Part shown: positions 47,201 through 56,957 of the stretch, in pieces | Layout of the letters: the number at the start of each line of letters is the position of its first letter | Position numbering within the stretch: position 1 is the first letter of the stretch | NCBI RefSeq assembly: GCF_003865135.1 | Contig: NZ_BHZC01000001.1 | Span: 6,634,001 to 6,698,000, forward strand | DNA length: 64,000 nt | Reading direction: 5' to 3' | Source of the DNA: Streptomyces chrestomyceticus JCM 4735 | GTDB lineage: Bacteria; Actinomycetota; Actinomycetes; Streptomycetales; Streptomycetaceae | Position numbers and translations under genes: made by a program | Notes under the pieces: model-generated | What the model was told of the DNA's origin: nothing | Seen by the model: the letters and a program-made list of their open reading frames with translations, nothing else | The model's database searches: none

Positions 47201-48193
47201 CTACCGGGTCAGGAAGCCCGTAATGCCCTCGGCGATGCCGCGGGCCGCCTTTTCCCGCCATTGCGGATCGGTCAATTGCGCGGCGTCCTTCGGATCGCGC
47301 ATATTGCCGCACTCCAGGAACACCTTCGGAATGCGGGAGAGGTTGAGGCCGCCGAGGTCGGACCGGACGACCAACCCGGTCCCGCCGCCCAGGTAATTGG
47401 CGGGGGCGCTCCCGGTGGCCGCCACGAAGCGGCCCGCCAGGCGTTCGCCGAGCTCCCGGGACGGGCCGACAATGGCGGAGGTGTCCGCCGCGCCCGCGGT
47501 GACCCGCGCGGGCAGGATCACGTGGAAGCCGCGGTTGCCGTCGCCCGCCCCGTCGGCGTGCACGGACACCGCGGCGTCGGCCTTCGCCGCGTTCCCGGCG
47601 CGGGCCCGCTCGTCGACGCACGGGCCGTACGGGCGGTCGCCGTCCTGGGTGAAGACGACCTTCGCGCCCTCGGCCTGGAGGAGGGTACGGGCGCGCCGCG
47701 CCACGTCGAGGGTGAAGGACGCCTCGGCGTAGCCGTCGTTGGTGGAGGTGCCGGTGGTGTCGCACTCCTTGCGGGCGTTGCCGACATCGACCTGGCGGGC
47801 GATCTCGCGGGTGTGGTCGCGGTTGTGGGGGTTGTGGCCGGGGTCGAGGAGGACGGTCTTGCCCTGGAGCCGGGTTCCGGTGCGGCCGCCGGGCCCGGCC
47901 TGGTCTCCCTTGCCGTCCCGGTCTCCGCCCTGCCCGGCGCCGCCGTCCGTTCCGTCCGCTCCGCCGGCGCCGGGAGTGCCGTCCTTGCCGGGTGCGCCGT
48001 CCGTGCCGGGCCGGCCGTCGGGGGAGGCCGGGCTCGCGGCGGGCAGGGCCTTGGGTGGCTTGTCACCGCCGTGCCCGCTCGCGGACCGCCAGATCAGCCA
48101 GCCCGCCGCGCAGGCGGCCAGCAGTGCGGCCAGGACGACGACGAGGGTGCCGCCGAAACGGCGGCGCGGGTGGAATGTACTGCCGTTCGTCAC
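47201..48193 (-). CDS. N-acetylmuramoyl-L-alanine amidase (Amidase_3), membrane-anchored
   Basis: 330 residues from GTG 48193. A signal anchor (LVVVLAALLAACAAGWLIW) is followed by a collagen-like Gly-x-y linker (GTDGAPGKDGTPGAGG...) of about 60 residues. The zinc amidase domain then has VLLDPGHNPHN, EASFTLDVARRA, VSVHADG and the catalytic Glu in KVFLECGNMRD. It cleaves the bond between muramic acid and the stem peptide. 22 bases downstream of the methyltransferase gene on the same strand. Confidence 0.88.
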   Translation of the reverse strand: MTNGSTFHPRRRFGGTLVVVLAALLAACAAGWLIWRSASGHGGDKPPKALPAASPASPDGRPGTDGAPGKDGTPGAGGADGTDGGAGQGGDRDGKGDQAGPGGRTGTRLQGKTVLLDPGHNPHNRDHTREIARQVDVGNARKECDTTGTSTNDGYAEASFTLDVARRARTLLQAEGAKVVFTQDGDRPYGPCVDERARAGNAAKADAAVSVHADGAGDGNRGFHVILPARVTAGAADTSAIVGPSRELGERLAGRFVAATGSAPANYLGGGTGLVVRSDLGGLNLSRIPKVFLECGNMRDPKDAAQLTDPQWREKAARGIAEGITGFLTR

Positions 48194-48214
48194 ATCGCGA
48201 TCGTAGTGGTGGGG

Positions 48215-49251
<1,037 letters not shown>

Positions 49252-51486
49252 ATGGGCATCGGAATCACACCGGAGCAAGGGGAGCTGGCCGAGGCGGTAC
49301 GGGGCTGGGCGGCCCGGGCCGTGCCTCCCGAGGAGGTGCGCAAGCTGCTCGACGCCGGGCCCGGCCGGCGCGGGCGCCCCGCGTACTGGGACGAGCTCGC
49401 CGAGATGGGCCTGCTCGGGCCGCACCTGCCGGAGGAGTGCGGCGGTGGCGGCGGCGAACTGCTCGACCTCGCCGTCGTGTTGGAGGAGACCGGCCGTGCC
49501 GCGCTGCCCGGCCCGTACCTGCCCAGCGTGCTCACCTCCGAACTGCTGCTGCGCGGCGGCGCCCCCGACCTGGCGCGCGCCCTGGCCACCGGCGATCGCA
49601 TCGGTGCCGTCGCGCTCGGCGCGGGCACGCTCCGGGCGAACGAGACGGCGGGCGGCCATGTGCTGGACGGTGACGCGCCGCCCGTCCTCGGCGGCGGTGA
49701 CGCCGACCTGATCGTCCTGGCGGCGGAGCTGGTGGAACCGGCGGCATCGGTCGATGTTCCGGACGCGGTCACCCCGCCCCGCACCCTCTGGCTCGCCGTC
49801 GACGCCGACACGCTCTCCGTACGGGTGCCGTCCGCCGCCGACCCCACCCGCCCGGCCGCCCGCGTGACGGCCGAGAACGTCACGGTCCCGGCCGCGCGGG
49901 TGCTGGACCTCGACTCCGCCCTCGTACGGGACCTGGCCGCGACGCTGTTCGCGGCCGAGGCGTGCGGCACGGCGGACCGGGCCCTGCACACCGCCGCCGG
50001 GCACGCCCGCGTACGGGAACAGTTCGGGCGGCCGATCGGCCAGTTCCAGGCGGTCAAGCACCTCTGCGCGGACATGCTCGTACGCGTCGAGCAGGCCCGT
50101 GCCCTGGCGTGGGACGCGGCGCGCGCGGCGGACGAGGCCCCGCCGGTCCGTGGCATGGTCGCCGCGCTGGCCGCCGCCACCGCCCTGGACGCCGCCTTCA
50201 CCTGCGCCAAGGACTGCATCCAGGTCCTCGGCGGCATCGGCTTCACCTGGGAGCACGACGCGCACCTGTACCTGCGGCGGGCGACCGTGGCCCGCCAACT
50301 GCTGGGCGGCGGCGCGGAACACCGGCTGCGGGCGGCCGGGTACGGCGCCGGGGGTGCCCGGCGCGAGCTGCGGACGGACCTGCCGGCGGAGCGGTCGCGG
50401 GAGGCGGCCCGGTACCGCGAGGAGGCCCGTGCGGTGATCGCGAAGGTGCGCGGCCTGGACCCCGGAGCCGTACGGCGCGAGCTGGCGCCCACCGGGTACG
50501 CGGCGCCGCACCTGCCCGCCCCGTACGGACTGGGCGCCGGCCCCGTACAGCAGTTGGCCGTCCAGCGGGAACTGCGCGACGCGGGGGTCCGGATCAGCGA
50601 CCTGGGGATCGCCACCTGGGTGGTGCCCTCCCTGATCACCTACGGCACCCCGGAGCAGCAGGAACGCCATCTGCTGCCGACGCTCCGCGGCGACCGGCTG
50701 TGGTGCCAGTTGTTCTCCGAGCCGGAGGCCGGGTCCGACCTGGCGGCGCTGCGTACCCGGGCCGAGCGGGTGGACGGCGGCTGGCGGGTCAACGGCCAGA
50801 AGGTGTGGACCTCGGCGGCCCAGTGGGCGGAGTACGGCATCCTGCTCGCGCGGACGGCCCCGGAGGCGCCGAAGCACCAGGGCCTGACCTTCTTCCTGGT
50901 CGACATGTCGGCACCCGGCATCGAGGTACGGCCCCTGCGGGAGATCACCGGTGACGCGCTCTTCAGCGAGGTGTACTTCGACGACGTCCTGCTGCCGGCC
51001 GACGCGGTGGTGGGCGAGGTGGACGACGGCTGGAAGGTGGCCCGGCACACCCTCGGCAACGAGCGCGTCCACATGGCCGACCAGGTGACCTTCGGCACCG
51101 GTCTGGAGGCGCTGATCGAGCGGACCGCCGGGCTGGACGGAGCGGTCCGCGAGCGGGTGGGCGCGCTGGCCGCCGAGGCGCACGCGCTGGCGTGCATCAA
51201 GCTGCGCACCACCCTCCAGCAGGTGGCGGGCCGGGAGCCGGGCGCCGGGGCCAGCATCCGCAAGCTGGTGCAGACCGCGCACCAGCAGAAGGTCGCCGAG
51301 CTGGCCCTCGAACTCCTCGGCCCGGAGGGCGCGACGGGCGAGGGCGAAGCGGAACGCGCCCTGCACGGCTTCCTGATGTCGCGCTGCCTGACGATCGCGG
51401 GCGGTACGACGCAGGTGCAGTTGAACGTCGTCGCGGAGCGGCTGCTCGGCCTGCCCAGGGACCCGGAGCCGCGCCCGCTGATCTGA
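49252..51486 (+). CDS. Fused two-domain acyl-CoA dehydrogenase (FadE34/ChsE3-like)
   Basis: 744 residues made of two acyl-CoA dehydrogenase domains: residues 1-360 (RVREQFGRPIGQFQAVKHLCAD, CIQVLGGIGFTWEHD) and about 382-744 (WCQLFSEPEAGSDLAAL, GQKVWTSAAQWAEYGILLART, TIAGGTTQVQLN). Mycobacteria use either paired FadE subunits or the single-chain FadE34 for sterol side-chain CoA esters; the fused length matches FadE34. FAD-dependent alpha,beta-dehydrogenation is expected. An exact KstR-like box precedes it, and the SCP-x thiolase gene follows after 52 bases. Confidence 0.88.
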   Translation: MGIGITPEQGELAEAVRGWAARAVPPEEVRKLLDAGPGRRGRPAYWDELAEMGLLGPHLPEECGGGGGELLDLAVVLEETGRAALPGPYLPSVLTSELLLRGGAPDLARALATGDRIGAVALGAGTLRANETAGGHVLDGDAPPVLGGGDADLIVLAAELVEPAASVDVPDAVTPPRTLWLAVDADTLSVRVPSAADPTRPAARVTAENVTVPAARVLDLDSALVRDLAATLFAAEACGTADRALHTAAGHARVREQFGRPIGQFQAVKHLCADMLVRVEQARALAWDAARAADEAPPVRGMVAALAAATALDAAFTCAKDCIQVLGGIGFTWEHDAHLYLRRATVARQLLGGGAEHRLRAAGYGAGGARRELRTDLPAERSREAARYREEARAVIAKVRGLDPGAVRRELAPTGYAAPHLPAPYGLGAGPVQQLAVQRELRDAGVRISDLGIATWVVPSLITYGTPEQQERHLLPTLRGDRLWCQLFSEPEAGSDLAALRTRAERVDGGWRVNGQKVWTSAAQWAEYGILLARTAPEAPKHQGLTFFLVDMSAPGIEVRPLREITGDALFSEVYFDDVLLPADAVVGEVDDGWKVARHTLGNERVHMADQVTFGTGLEALIERTAGLDGAVRERVGALAAEAHALACIKLRTTLQQVAGREPGAGASIRKLVQTAHQQKVAELALELLGPEGATGEGEAERALHGFLMSRCLTIAGGTTQVQLNVVAERLLGLPRDPEPRPLI

Positions 51487-51538
51487 CCCCGGGCGCCCGG
51501 CACCAGGGCTCCGGGCGCCCCCGAGGAGGAGGACGCGC

Positions 51539-52735
51539 ATGGCCGGCAAGGCGTACATCATCGGCGTGGGCATGACGAAGTTCGAGAAGCCGGAGACCCG
51601 CGACCGGCAGTACTGGGACATGGCCGGGGAAGCGGGCGGCAAGGCCCTCGCCGACGCGGGAATCCCGTACAGCGCCGTGGAACAGGCAGCGGTGGGCTAC
51701 TGCTACCAAGCTTCCACGGCCGGCCAGCGCGCCGTCTACGAACTGGGCCTGACCGGCATCCCCGTCTACAACGTCAACAACAACTGCGCGACCGGCGCCA
51801 CCGCCCTGATGATGGCCCGGCAGTTCGTCGCCTCCGGCATCAACGACTGCGTACTGGCCCTCGGCTTCGAGAAGATGAAACGCGGCGCGCTCGGCGGCGG
51901 CGCGGACAGCGGCGACTTCGCGACCTCTCCCGTGGCCCGCCACTACGGCGTGATGGCCGCCGCGCACGGCTTCGAGATGACCCCGCCCACCGCCCAGATC
52001 TTCGGCAACGCCGCACGCGAGCACATGGACCGGTACGGCACCACCGAACGGCAGCTCGCCGCCGTCGGCGCCAAGAACCACCGGCACTCGGCGGACAACC
52101 CGCACGCCCAGTTCCAGGACGTGTACACGGTCGAGGAGATCCTCGCCGCCCGGACCGTCCACCGGCCGCTGACCAAGCTCCAGTGCTCACCGACCTCGGA
52201 CGGCTCGGCCGCCGCCGCGGTCGCCTCCGAACGGTTCGTCCGCGAACACGGCCTGGCCGGCCGGGCGGTGGAGATCGCCGGACAGGCCATGACGACGGAC
52301 ACCCAGGACAGCTTCGCCTCCGGGTCCTGCATCGACGTCGTCGGCCGCCCGATGTCCCGGGCGGCGGCCCGGCAGGCGTACGAGGCGAGCGGCCTCGGCA
52401 TCGAGGACGTGGACGTGATCGAGCTGCACGACTGCTTCTCGGTCAACGAACTGCTGACGTACGAGGCGCTCGGGATGTGCGCGGACGGCGGGTCCGGCAA
52501 GCTGGCCGAGTCCGGCGCCACCACCCACGGCGGCCGGTGGGTGGTCAACCCGTCCGGCGGCCTCATCTCCAAGGGCCACCCGCTCGGCGCAACCGGTCTG
52601 GCGCAGGCCGCCGAGCTGGTGTGGCAACTGCGCGGGACGGCGGGCGCCCGCCAGGTGCCCGGCGCGCGGGTCGGGCTCGCGCACAACATCGGGCTGGGTG
52701 GTGCGGCGGTGGTGACGGTGTTGCGGAGGGGGTGA
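51539..52735 (+). CDS. SCP-x-type thiolase / lipid-transfer protein (Ltp1-like)
   Basis: 398 residues. Segments YIIGVGMTKFEKPE, GIPVYNVNNNCATGATAL (active-site Cys), TKLQCSPTSDGSAAA, VIELHDCFSVNELL and GGLISKGHPLGATGLAQ follow mycobacterial Ltp1 closely. It lacks a C-terminal sterol-carrier domain. Likely a thiolase or retro-aldol-type lyase acting on steroid CoA thioesters. Co-transcribed with the fused dehydrogenase under the KstR-like box. Confidence 0.9.
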   Translation: MAGKAYIIGVGMTKFEKPETRDRQYWDMAGEAGGKALADAGIPYSAVEQAAVGYCYQASTAGQRAVYELGLTGIPVYNVNNNCATGATALMMARQFVASGINDCVLALGFEKMKRGALGGGADSGDFATSPVARHYGVMAAAHGFEMTPPTAQIFGNAAREHMDRYGTTERQLAAVGAKNHRHSADNPHAQFQDVYTVEEILAARTVHRPLTKLQCSPTSDGSAAAAVASERFVREHGLAGRAVEIAGQAMTTDTQDSFASGSCIDVVGRPMSRAAARQAYEASGLGIEDVDVIELHDCFSVNELLTYEALGMCADGGSGKLAESGATTHGGRWVVNPSGGLISKGHPLGATGLAQAAELVWQLRGTAGARQVPGARVGLAHNIGLGGAAVVTVLRRG

Positions 52736-52739
52736 GGGA

Positions 52740-52754
52740 GGGGCCGAAGGCCCC
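52740..52754. terminator. Short hairpin after the SCP-x thiolase gene
   Basis: GGGGCC and GGCCCC form a 6-bp stem around GAA, five bases after the stop codon. Confidence 0.45.
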
Positions 52755-52790
52755 ACCCCGGAGGCGCCGCCCCGGACCCGTCCGCCCCGG

Positions 52791-53894
52791 TTACCCGGCA
52801 GCCGGGCGTGCGGCATCGACCGCCGTCCGTTCGGTCAGTTCGCTGATGCGCCCTGCGCTGTCCACCAGCACGTCGAGCCCACCGGGAAGGAGGACCTCGC
52901 CTTCCCACCGGCGCCAGCGGACGCGCCAGCCGAGGCCGCCTTCCGGGCCGCTGCGCGCGACCTGGACCTTCGCGTTCTTCAGCCACCCGGGCGCGTAGCG
53001 GCCGGCGTACGCCTCGGCGATCCGTACGGCGTCCGGCCCGGTCGCGGGCCGCCGCGTGGTGCCGGGCACCGCGAACCCCGCACCGGGCGCCACGTCCGCC
53101 GGGGGCATCGAGGCGGTGAACTCGGCCTGGTCCGGCCAGCTCAGCTCGGCCGAGCCGGTGTCGAAGACAGCGGTGACGGTGCCGGTACCGTCCTCGCCGA
53201 GTGTGACGCTGTGGTCGTCGGCGCGGTACGCGCCGCCGAAGGCGGCCCGGAGCCGGCCGTCGATCGCGGCCTGCTGCTCGGCCGTGGCCGGCACGGCGTT
53301 CACCGTGCGGCTGACGACGGTGAACTCGGTGCTGGAGAACAGCAGGACAGCCATGACGGCTGCCGCTGCTCCGCCGCCGAGGAAAGCCTTCCTGGTCACG
53401 CCCGGGGACAAGGGGACACCGCGGCCGAACCTCGCGAGTACGGTGCCGACCGCCGTCCCGAGCAGCGCGCCCAGCCCGTTGCTCACCAGATCGCTCGTGT
53501 CGCACGCCCGGCCTATCGGGGCCAGCGCCTGGACCGTCTCGATCGCGGTCGGGAGCAGCAGGCCGAGACCGGCGACCAGGACCGGGCGCCCGGTGGCCAG
53601 GACGCCGAGCAGGCCGAACGGCACCAGCATCCCGAAGTTGAGCAGCCCCTGGGTCTGCCGGAAGGGCTCGAAGACATCGAGGTTCACGGTGCAGGACGCC
53701 GCCTCGCCCCCGTCGCCGGTGCTCCACAGCGTCAGGGCGAGCGTGGCGGCCGTACAGGCGCCCCACAGCCCCCAGGCCAGCGGACGGCCCTGTCTCCTGC
53801 GGGCGGCGGCGAAGGTCACCACGCCCGCGGCGCAGGAGAGGACGACGGCGAGGGCGACGAACTGTTCGTGCCCGCGGAAGACGGCGGTCAGCAT
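52791..53894 (-). CDS. VanZ-family membrane protein with extracytoplasmic domain
   Basis: 367 residues. Residues 1-185 contain five hydrophobic helices with the VanZ pattern (LLNFGMLVPFGLLGVLA, GLLLPTAIETVQAL, RACDTSDLVSNGLGALLG). After a sixth helix (GGAAAAVMAVLLFSSTEF) an extracytoplasmic domain of about 160 residues follows. VanZ proteins affect glycopeptide tolerance in some bacteria; most actinobacterial members have no known role. ATG 53894 overlaps the stop of a small TTA-rich ORF (ATGCTGA), so translation is probably coupled. Confidence 0.8.
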   Translation of the reverse strand: MLTAVFRGHEQFVALAVVLSCAAGVVTFAAARRRQGRPLAWGLWGACTAATLALTLWSTGDGGEAASCTVNLDVFEPFRQTQGLLNFGMLVPFGLLGVLATGRPVLVAGLGLLLPTAIETVQALAPIGRACDTSDLVSNGLGALLGTAVGTVLARFGRGVPLSPGVTRKAFLGGGAAAAVMAVLLFSSTEFTVVSRTVNAVPATAEQQAAIDGRLRAAFGGAYRADDHSVTLGEDGTGTVTAVFDTGSAELSWPDQAEFTASMPPADVAPGAGFAVPGTTRRPATGPDAVRIAEAYAGRYAPGWLKNAKVQVARSGPEGGLGWRVRWRRWEGEVLLPGGLDVLVDSAGRISELTERTAVDAARPAAG

Positions 53895-53998
53895 GCGACC
53901 GGGGCGACCGGGGCGGCCGGGCCGGTCGTGGCGGGGGTGGCCGCGGCCGACACGGTGGGTAAGGCAATGAGTAATGCTGCACGGCTGCGTAAGCGCAT
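53888..53998 (-). CDS. 36-residue upstream ORF with three TTA codons, coupled to the VanZ gene
   Basis: ATG 53998 is preceded by a good GGGGAGA ribosome site. The peptide begins MRLRSRAALLIALPTVSAAA, signal-peptide-like, and ends in a Pro/Ala-rich stretch and Cys. Leucine codons 3, 9 and 13 are all TTA, extremely rare in high-GC streptomycete genes. The stop TGA lies within the VanZ start region (ATGCTGA). This could make VanZ expression depend on the TTA-reading leucyl-tRNA (bldA). Function as leader peptide is inference. Confidence 0.55.
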   Translation of the reverse strand: MRLRSRAALLIALPTVSAAATPATTGPAAPVAPVAC

Positions 53999-54224
53999 GG
54001 TGTCTCCCCTGGCAGGGGGCGCGCATGGTCGACCGCGCCCTCCCGATGATCAATTGCGGTAACCCTAAAGGCCGCCGACGCGCACGCACCGCCCCGTCCG
54101 GCCCGGGACCCCCGGACCAACCCTGCGACCTTCGGCCCACCCCCGACGATCTTCGGCCTAGGCCCCCGGACCGGCCACTTCCGGTCCGATAATCCGATGC
54201 CGCCGACGCGTGTCAGGTGCAACT

Positions 54225-55670
54225 ATGGAGACCATGCCCCCGACAGCCACCCCCGCCACGCTGCCCGAAAACGCCCGCCGCACCCCGCCCGTCTGGCTGG
54301 TGACGCTGCTGGTCTGCGCCGGTCAGTTCCTCGTCGTCCTCGACGTCTCGGTCGTCAATGTCGCGCTGCCGAGCATGCGCGCCGGCCTCGGGCTCAGCGA
54401 GCTGGGGCTGCAATGGGTGGTCAACGCCTACGTGATCACCTTCGCCGGGTTCATGCTGCTCGGCGGCCGGGTGGCCGACCTCTTCGGGCGCAAGCGGATA
54501 TTCGTCGTGGGGCTCGCCCTCTTCACCGTCGCCAGCCTGGCGGGCGGCCTCGCGCAAGAGCCGTGGCAGCTCGTCGCGGCCCGCGCGGTCCAGGGCATCG
54601 GCGCCGCGGTGCTCTCCCCGGCCACGCTCACCATCCTCACCACCGCGTTCCCCGCGGGCCCGGCCCGCACCCGGGCCATCGCCACCTGGACCGCGGTCGG
54701 CGCGGGCGGCGGCGCCGTCGGCGGCCTGGTCGGCGGCGTGCTGACGGAGTACCTCACCTGGCGCTGGGTGCTGCTGATCAACGTGCCGGTCGGCGCGCTC
54801 GTGCTGGCCGGAGCGCTGCTCTGGCTCACCGAGAGCCGACGCGGCGAGGGGCGGCGGCTCGACGTCCCGGGCGCCCTGCTGGTGACGGCGGGCCTCGCCC
54901 TGGTGGCGTACGGCATCGTGCAGACCGAGTCGGACGGCTGGACCTCCGCGAGCGCGCTGCTGCCGCTGGCCGCCGGCCTGCTGGTGCTCCTGGTCTTCGT
55001 GGCCGTCGAAGCCCGTACGAAGGCACCGCTGATGCCGCTCACGCTCTTCCGGCTGCGCTCGGTGTACGCGGCGAACGGCGCCATGGTGCTGGCCGGCGCC
55101 GCGATGTTCTCCATGTGGTACTTCCTCTCCCTCTACGTGCAGAACGTCCTCGGCTACACGCCCCTCGAAGCCGGCCTCTCCTTCATCCCGCACTCGCTGA
55201 GCATCGTGCTGGGCTCCAAGATCGCGCCGCGCCTGATGAACCGGGCGGGCGCCAAGACGCTGGCCGTCGCGGGCGCGCTCATCTCGGCCGCCGGCATGTT
55301 CTGGCAGGGGCAGATGGACGCCGACGGCACCTACCTCGGCACGCTGCTCGGCCCCGGTGTCCTGATGGCCTTCGGCGCGGGCCTGACCGCCACCCCGATC
55401 GCCTCCATCGCCACCTCCGGCGCCGCGGTCTCCGACCAGGGCCTGGTGTCCGGCCTGATCAACACCTCGCGGCAGATGGGCGGCGCGCTCGGCCTGTCGA
55501 TCCTGTCCACGGTCGCGGCCACCCGCATCGCGGCGGACCGCGGCGGCCGGGCCGCGATGGCCGACGGGTACGGCCTCGCTTTCCAGGTCGGTACGGTCAT
55601 CCTGCTGGCGAGCGTGCTCCTGATGGTCCTTGCCCTGCCCCGCCGCCCCGAGGACGCCCACCATGACTGA
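54225..55670 (+). CDS. MFS exporter, DHA2 (EmrB/QacA) family
   Basis: 481 residues, 14 helices. Motifs: VVLDVSVVNVALPSMRAGL in helix 1, GGRVADLFGRKRIFV in loop 2-3, and the antiporter region GAGGGAVGGLVGGVLTEYLTWRW. Two starts, ATG 54225 and ATG 54234, are both possible. The stop overlaps the SDR gene start by eight bases, so the pair is an operon. A drug or metabolite exporter; substrate unknown. Confidence 0.88.
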   Translation: METMPPTATPATLPENARRTPPVWLVTLLVCAGQFLVVLDVSVVNVALPSMRAGLGLSELGLQWVVNAYVITFAGFMLLGGRVADLFGRKRIFVVGLALFTVASLAGGLAQEPWQLVAARAVQGIGAAVLSPATLTILTTAFPAGPARTRAIATWTAVGAGGGAVGGLVGGVLTEYLTWRWVLLINVPVGALVLAGALLWLTESRRGEGRRLDVPGALLVTAGLALVAYGIVQTESDGWTSASALLPLAAGLLVLLVFVAVEARTKAPLMPLTLFRLRSVYAANGAMVLAGAAMFSMWYFLSLYVQNVLGYTPLEAGLSFIPHSLSIVLGSKIAPRLMNRAGAKTLAVAGALISAAGMFWQGQMDADGTYLGTLLGPGVLMAFGAGLTATPIASIATSGAAVSDQGLVSGLINTSRQMGGALGLSILSTVAATRIAADRGGRAAMADGYGLAFQVGTVILLASVLLMVLALPRRPEDAHHD

Positions 55671-56484
55671 CCCCGCGACCCCCGCAGCCACGACATCCGC
55701 CCCCGCGACCCCCGTCCCGGCGTTCCCCGCCACCGGCCGCCGCGTCCTGGTCAGCGGCGCCTCGCGCGGCCTCGGCCGGGCCGTCGCCCACGCCTTCGCC
55801 GAGAACGGCGACCGGGTCGCGGTGCACTACGGATCGCGGCGCGCGGACGCCGAGGAGACCCTCGCCGCGCTGCCCGGCAGCGGTCACGTCCTGCTCGGCG
55901 CCGACCTGGCCGACCCGTCCGGCGCCGCCGCGCTGGCCGGGGCGGCCGTCGAGGCGCTCGGCGGCCTCGACGTCCTGGTCAACAACGCCGCCGTCAACAC
56001 CCCGCACCCGCCCGCGACCACCCCGTACGACGACTGGGCCGCCGCCTGGCAGCAGCACGTCACCGTCAACCTGCTCGGCACGGCCCACCTCAGCCACGGC
56101 GCGGCCCAGGCGATGATCGCGCAGGGCACCGGCGGCCGGATCGTCAACATCGGCTCCCGAGGGGCCTTCCGAGGCGAGCCCGACCACCCCGCCTACGGCG
56201 CCACCAAGGCCGCCGTGCACGCCCTCGGCCAGTCGCTCGCCGTCGCCCTCGCCCCGTACGGCATCGCGGTGGCCTCCGTCGCTCCCGGCTTCATCGGCAC
56301 GGAGCGGGTCGCCCACCGCCTGACCGGCGCCGAGGGCGCGGCGATCCGCACCCAGAGCCCGTTCGGCCGGGTCGCCGTCCCGGAGGAGGTCGCGGCCGCC
56401 GTACGGTGGCTGGCGTCCCCGGAGGCGCAGTGGAGCTCGGGCGCGGTGCTGGACCTCAACGGGGCGTCGTACCTGCGGACGTGA
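55663..56484 (+). CDS. Short-chain dehydrogenase/reductase
   Basis: 273 residues. Classical SDR features: VLVSGASRGLGRAVA, LVNNAAVN, IVNIGSRGAF and the catalytic YGATK, ending in WSSGAVLDLNGASYL. Two residues differ from the commonest NAG pattern (NNAA). NAD(P)-dependent oxidoreductase of unknown substrate, translationally coupled to the exporter. It could modify the compound exported. Confidence 0.88.
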   Translation: MTDPATPAATTSAPATPVPAFPATGRRVLVSGASRGLGRAVAHAFAENGDRVAVHYGSRRADAEETLAALPGSGHVLLGADLADPSGAAALAGAAVEALGGLDVLVNNAAVNTPHPPATTPYDDWAAAWQQHVTVNLLGTAHLSHGAAQAMIAQGTGGRIVNIGSRGAFRGEPDHPAYGATKAAVHALGQSLAVALAPYGIAVASVAPGFIGTERVAHRLTGAEGAAIRTQSPFGRVAVPEEVAAAVRWLASPEAQWSSGAVLDLNGASYLRT

Positions 56485-56551
56485 CCGGCCGCCCGGACCC
56501 CGGCCGCCGGAAGCCTTCCCTCCGCCCGGTCGCGGTGGCACCGTCCGCGGC

Positions 56552-56947
56552 ATGGCGAACATCCCCGCGGATCTTTCGTACACCAAGGACCACGAGTGGG
56601 TCCGGGTCAGAGGCGACCAGGTCACCGTCGGCATCACCGACCACGCGCAGCGGCAGCTCGGCGACATCGTGTACGCCGAACTGCCCAAGCAGGGCGAACG
56701 GTTCGAGGCGGGTGACGCGTTCGGATCGCTGGAGTCGGTCAAGGCCGTCACCGAGGTCTACATACCGCTGACCGGCACGGTCCTCGTGGTCAACGACACC
56801 GTCAACGACGCCCCCGAGCAGATCAACGACGAGCCGTACGGCGCGGGCTGGCTGATCGTCCTCCGCCTGTCCCGGCCCGCCGAACTCGACGGCCTGATGG
56901 ACGCGAAGGGGTACGAGGGCTACCTCCAGGAGGGGACGGAGGGCTGA
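56552..56947 (+). CDS. gcvH: Glycine cleavage system H protein
   Basis: 131 residues, full length. YTKDHEWVRVRGDQVTVGIT at the start and the lipoylation site Lys63 in FGSLESVKAVTEVY define GcvH; NDAPEQINDEPYGAGWL completes the family pattern. It shuttles the aminomethyl group between GcvP, GcvT and lipoamide dehydrogenase. No gcvT or gcvP is nearby, as often seen when gcvH stands alone. Confidence 0.95.
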   Translation: MANIPADLSYTKDHEWVRVRGDQVTVGITDHAQRQLGDIVYAELPKQGERFEAGDAFGSLESVKAVTEVYIPLTGTVLVVNDTVNDAPEQINDEPYGAGWLIVLRLSRPAELDGLMDAKGYEGYLQEGTEG

Positions 56948-56957
56948 CGGCCCGCCG

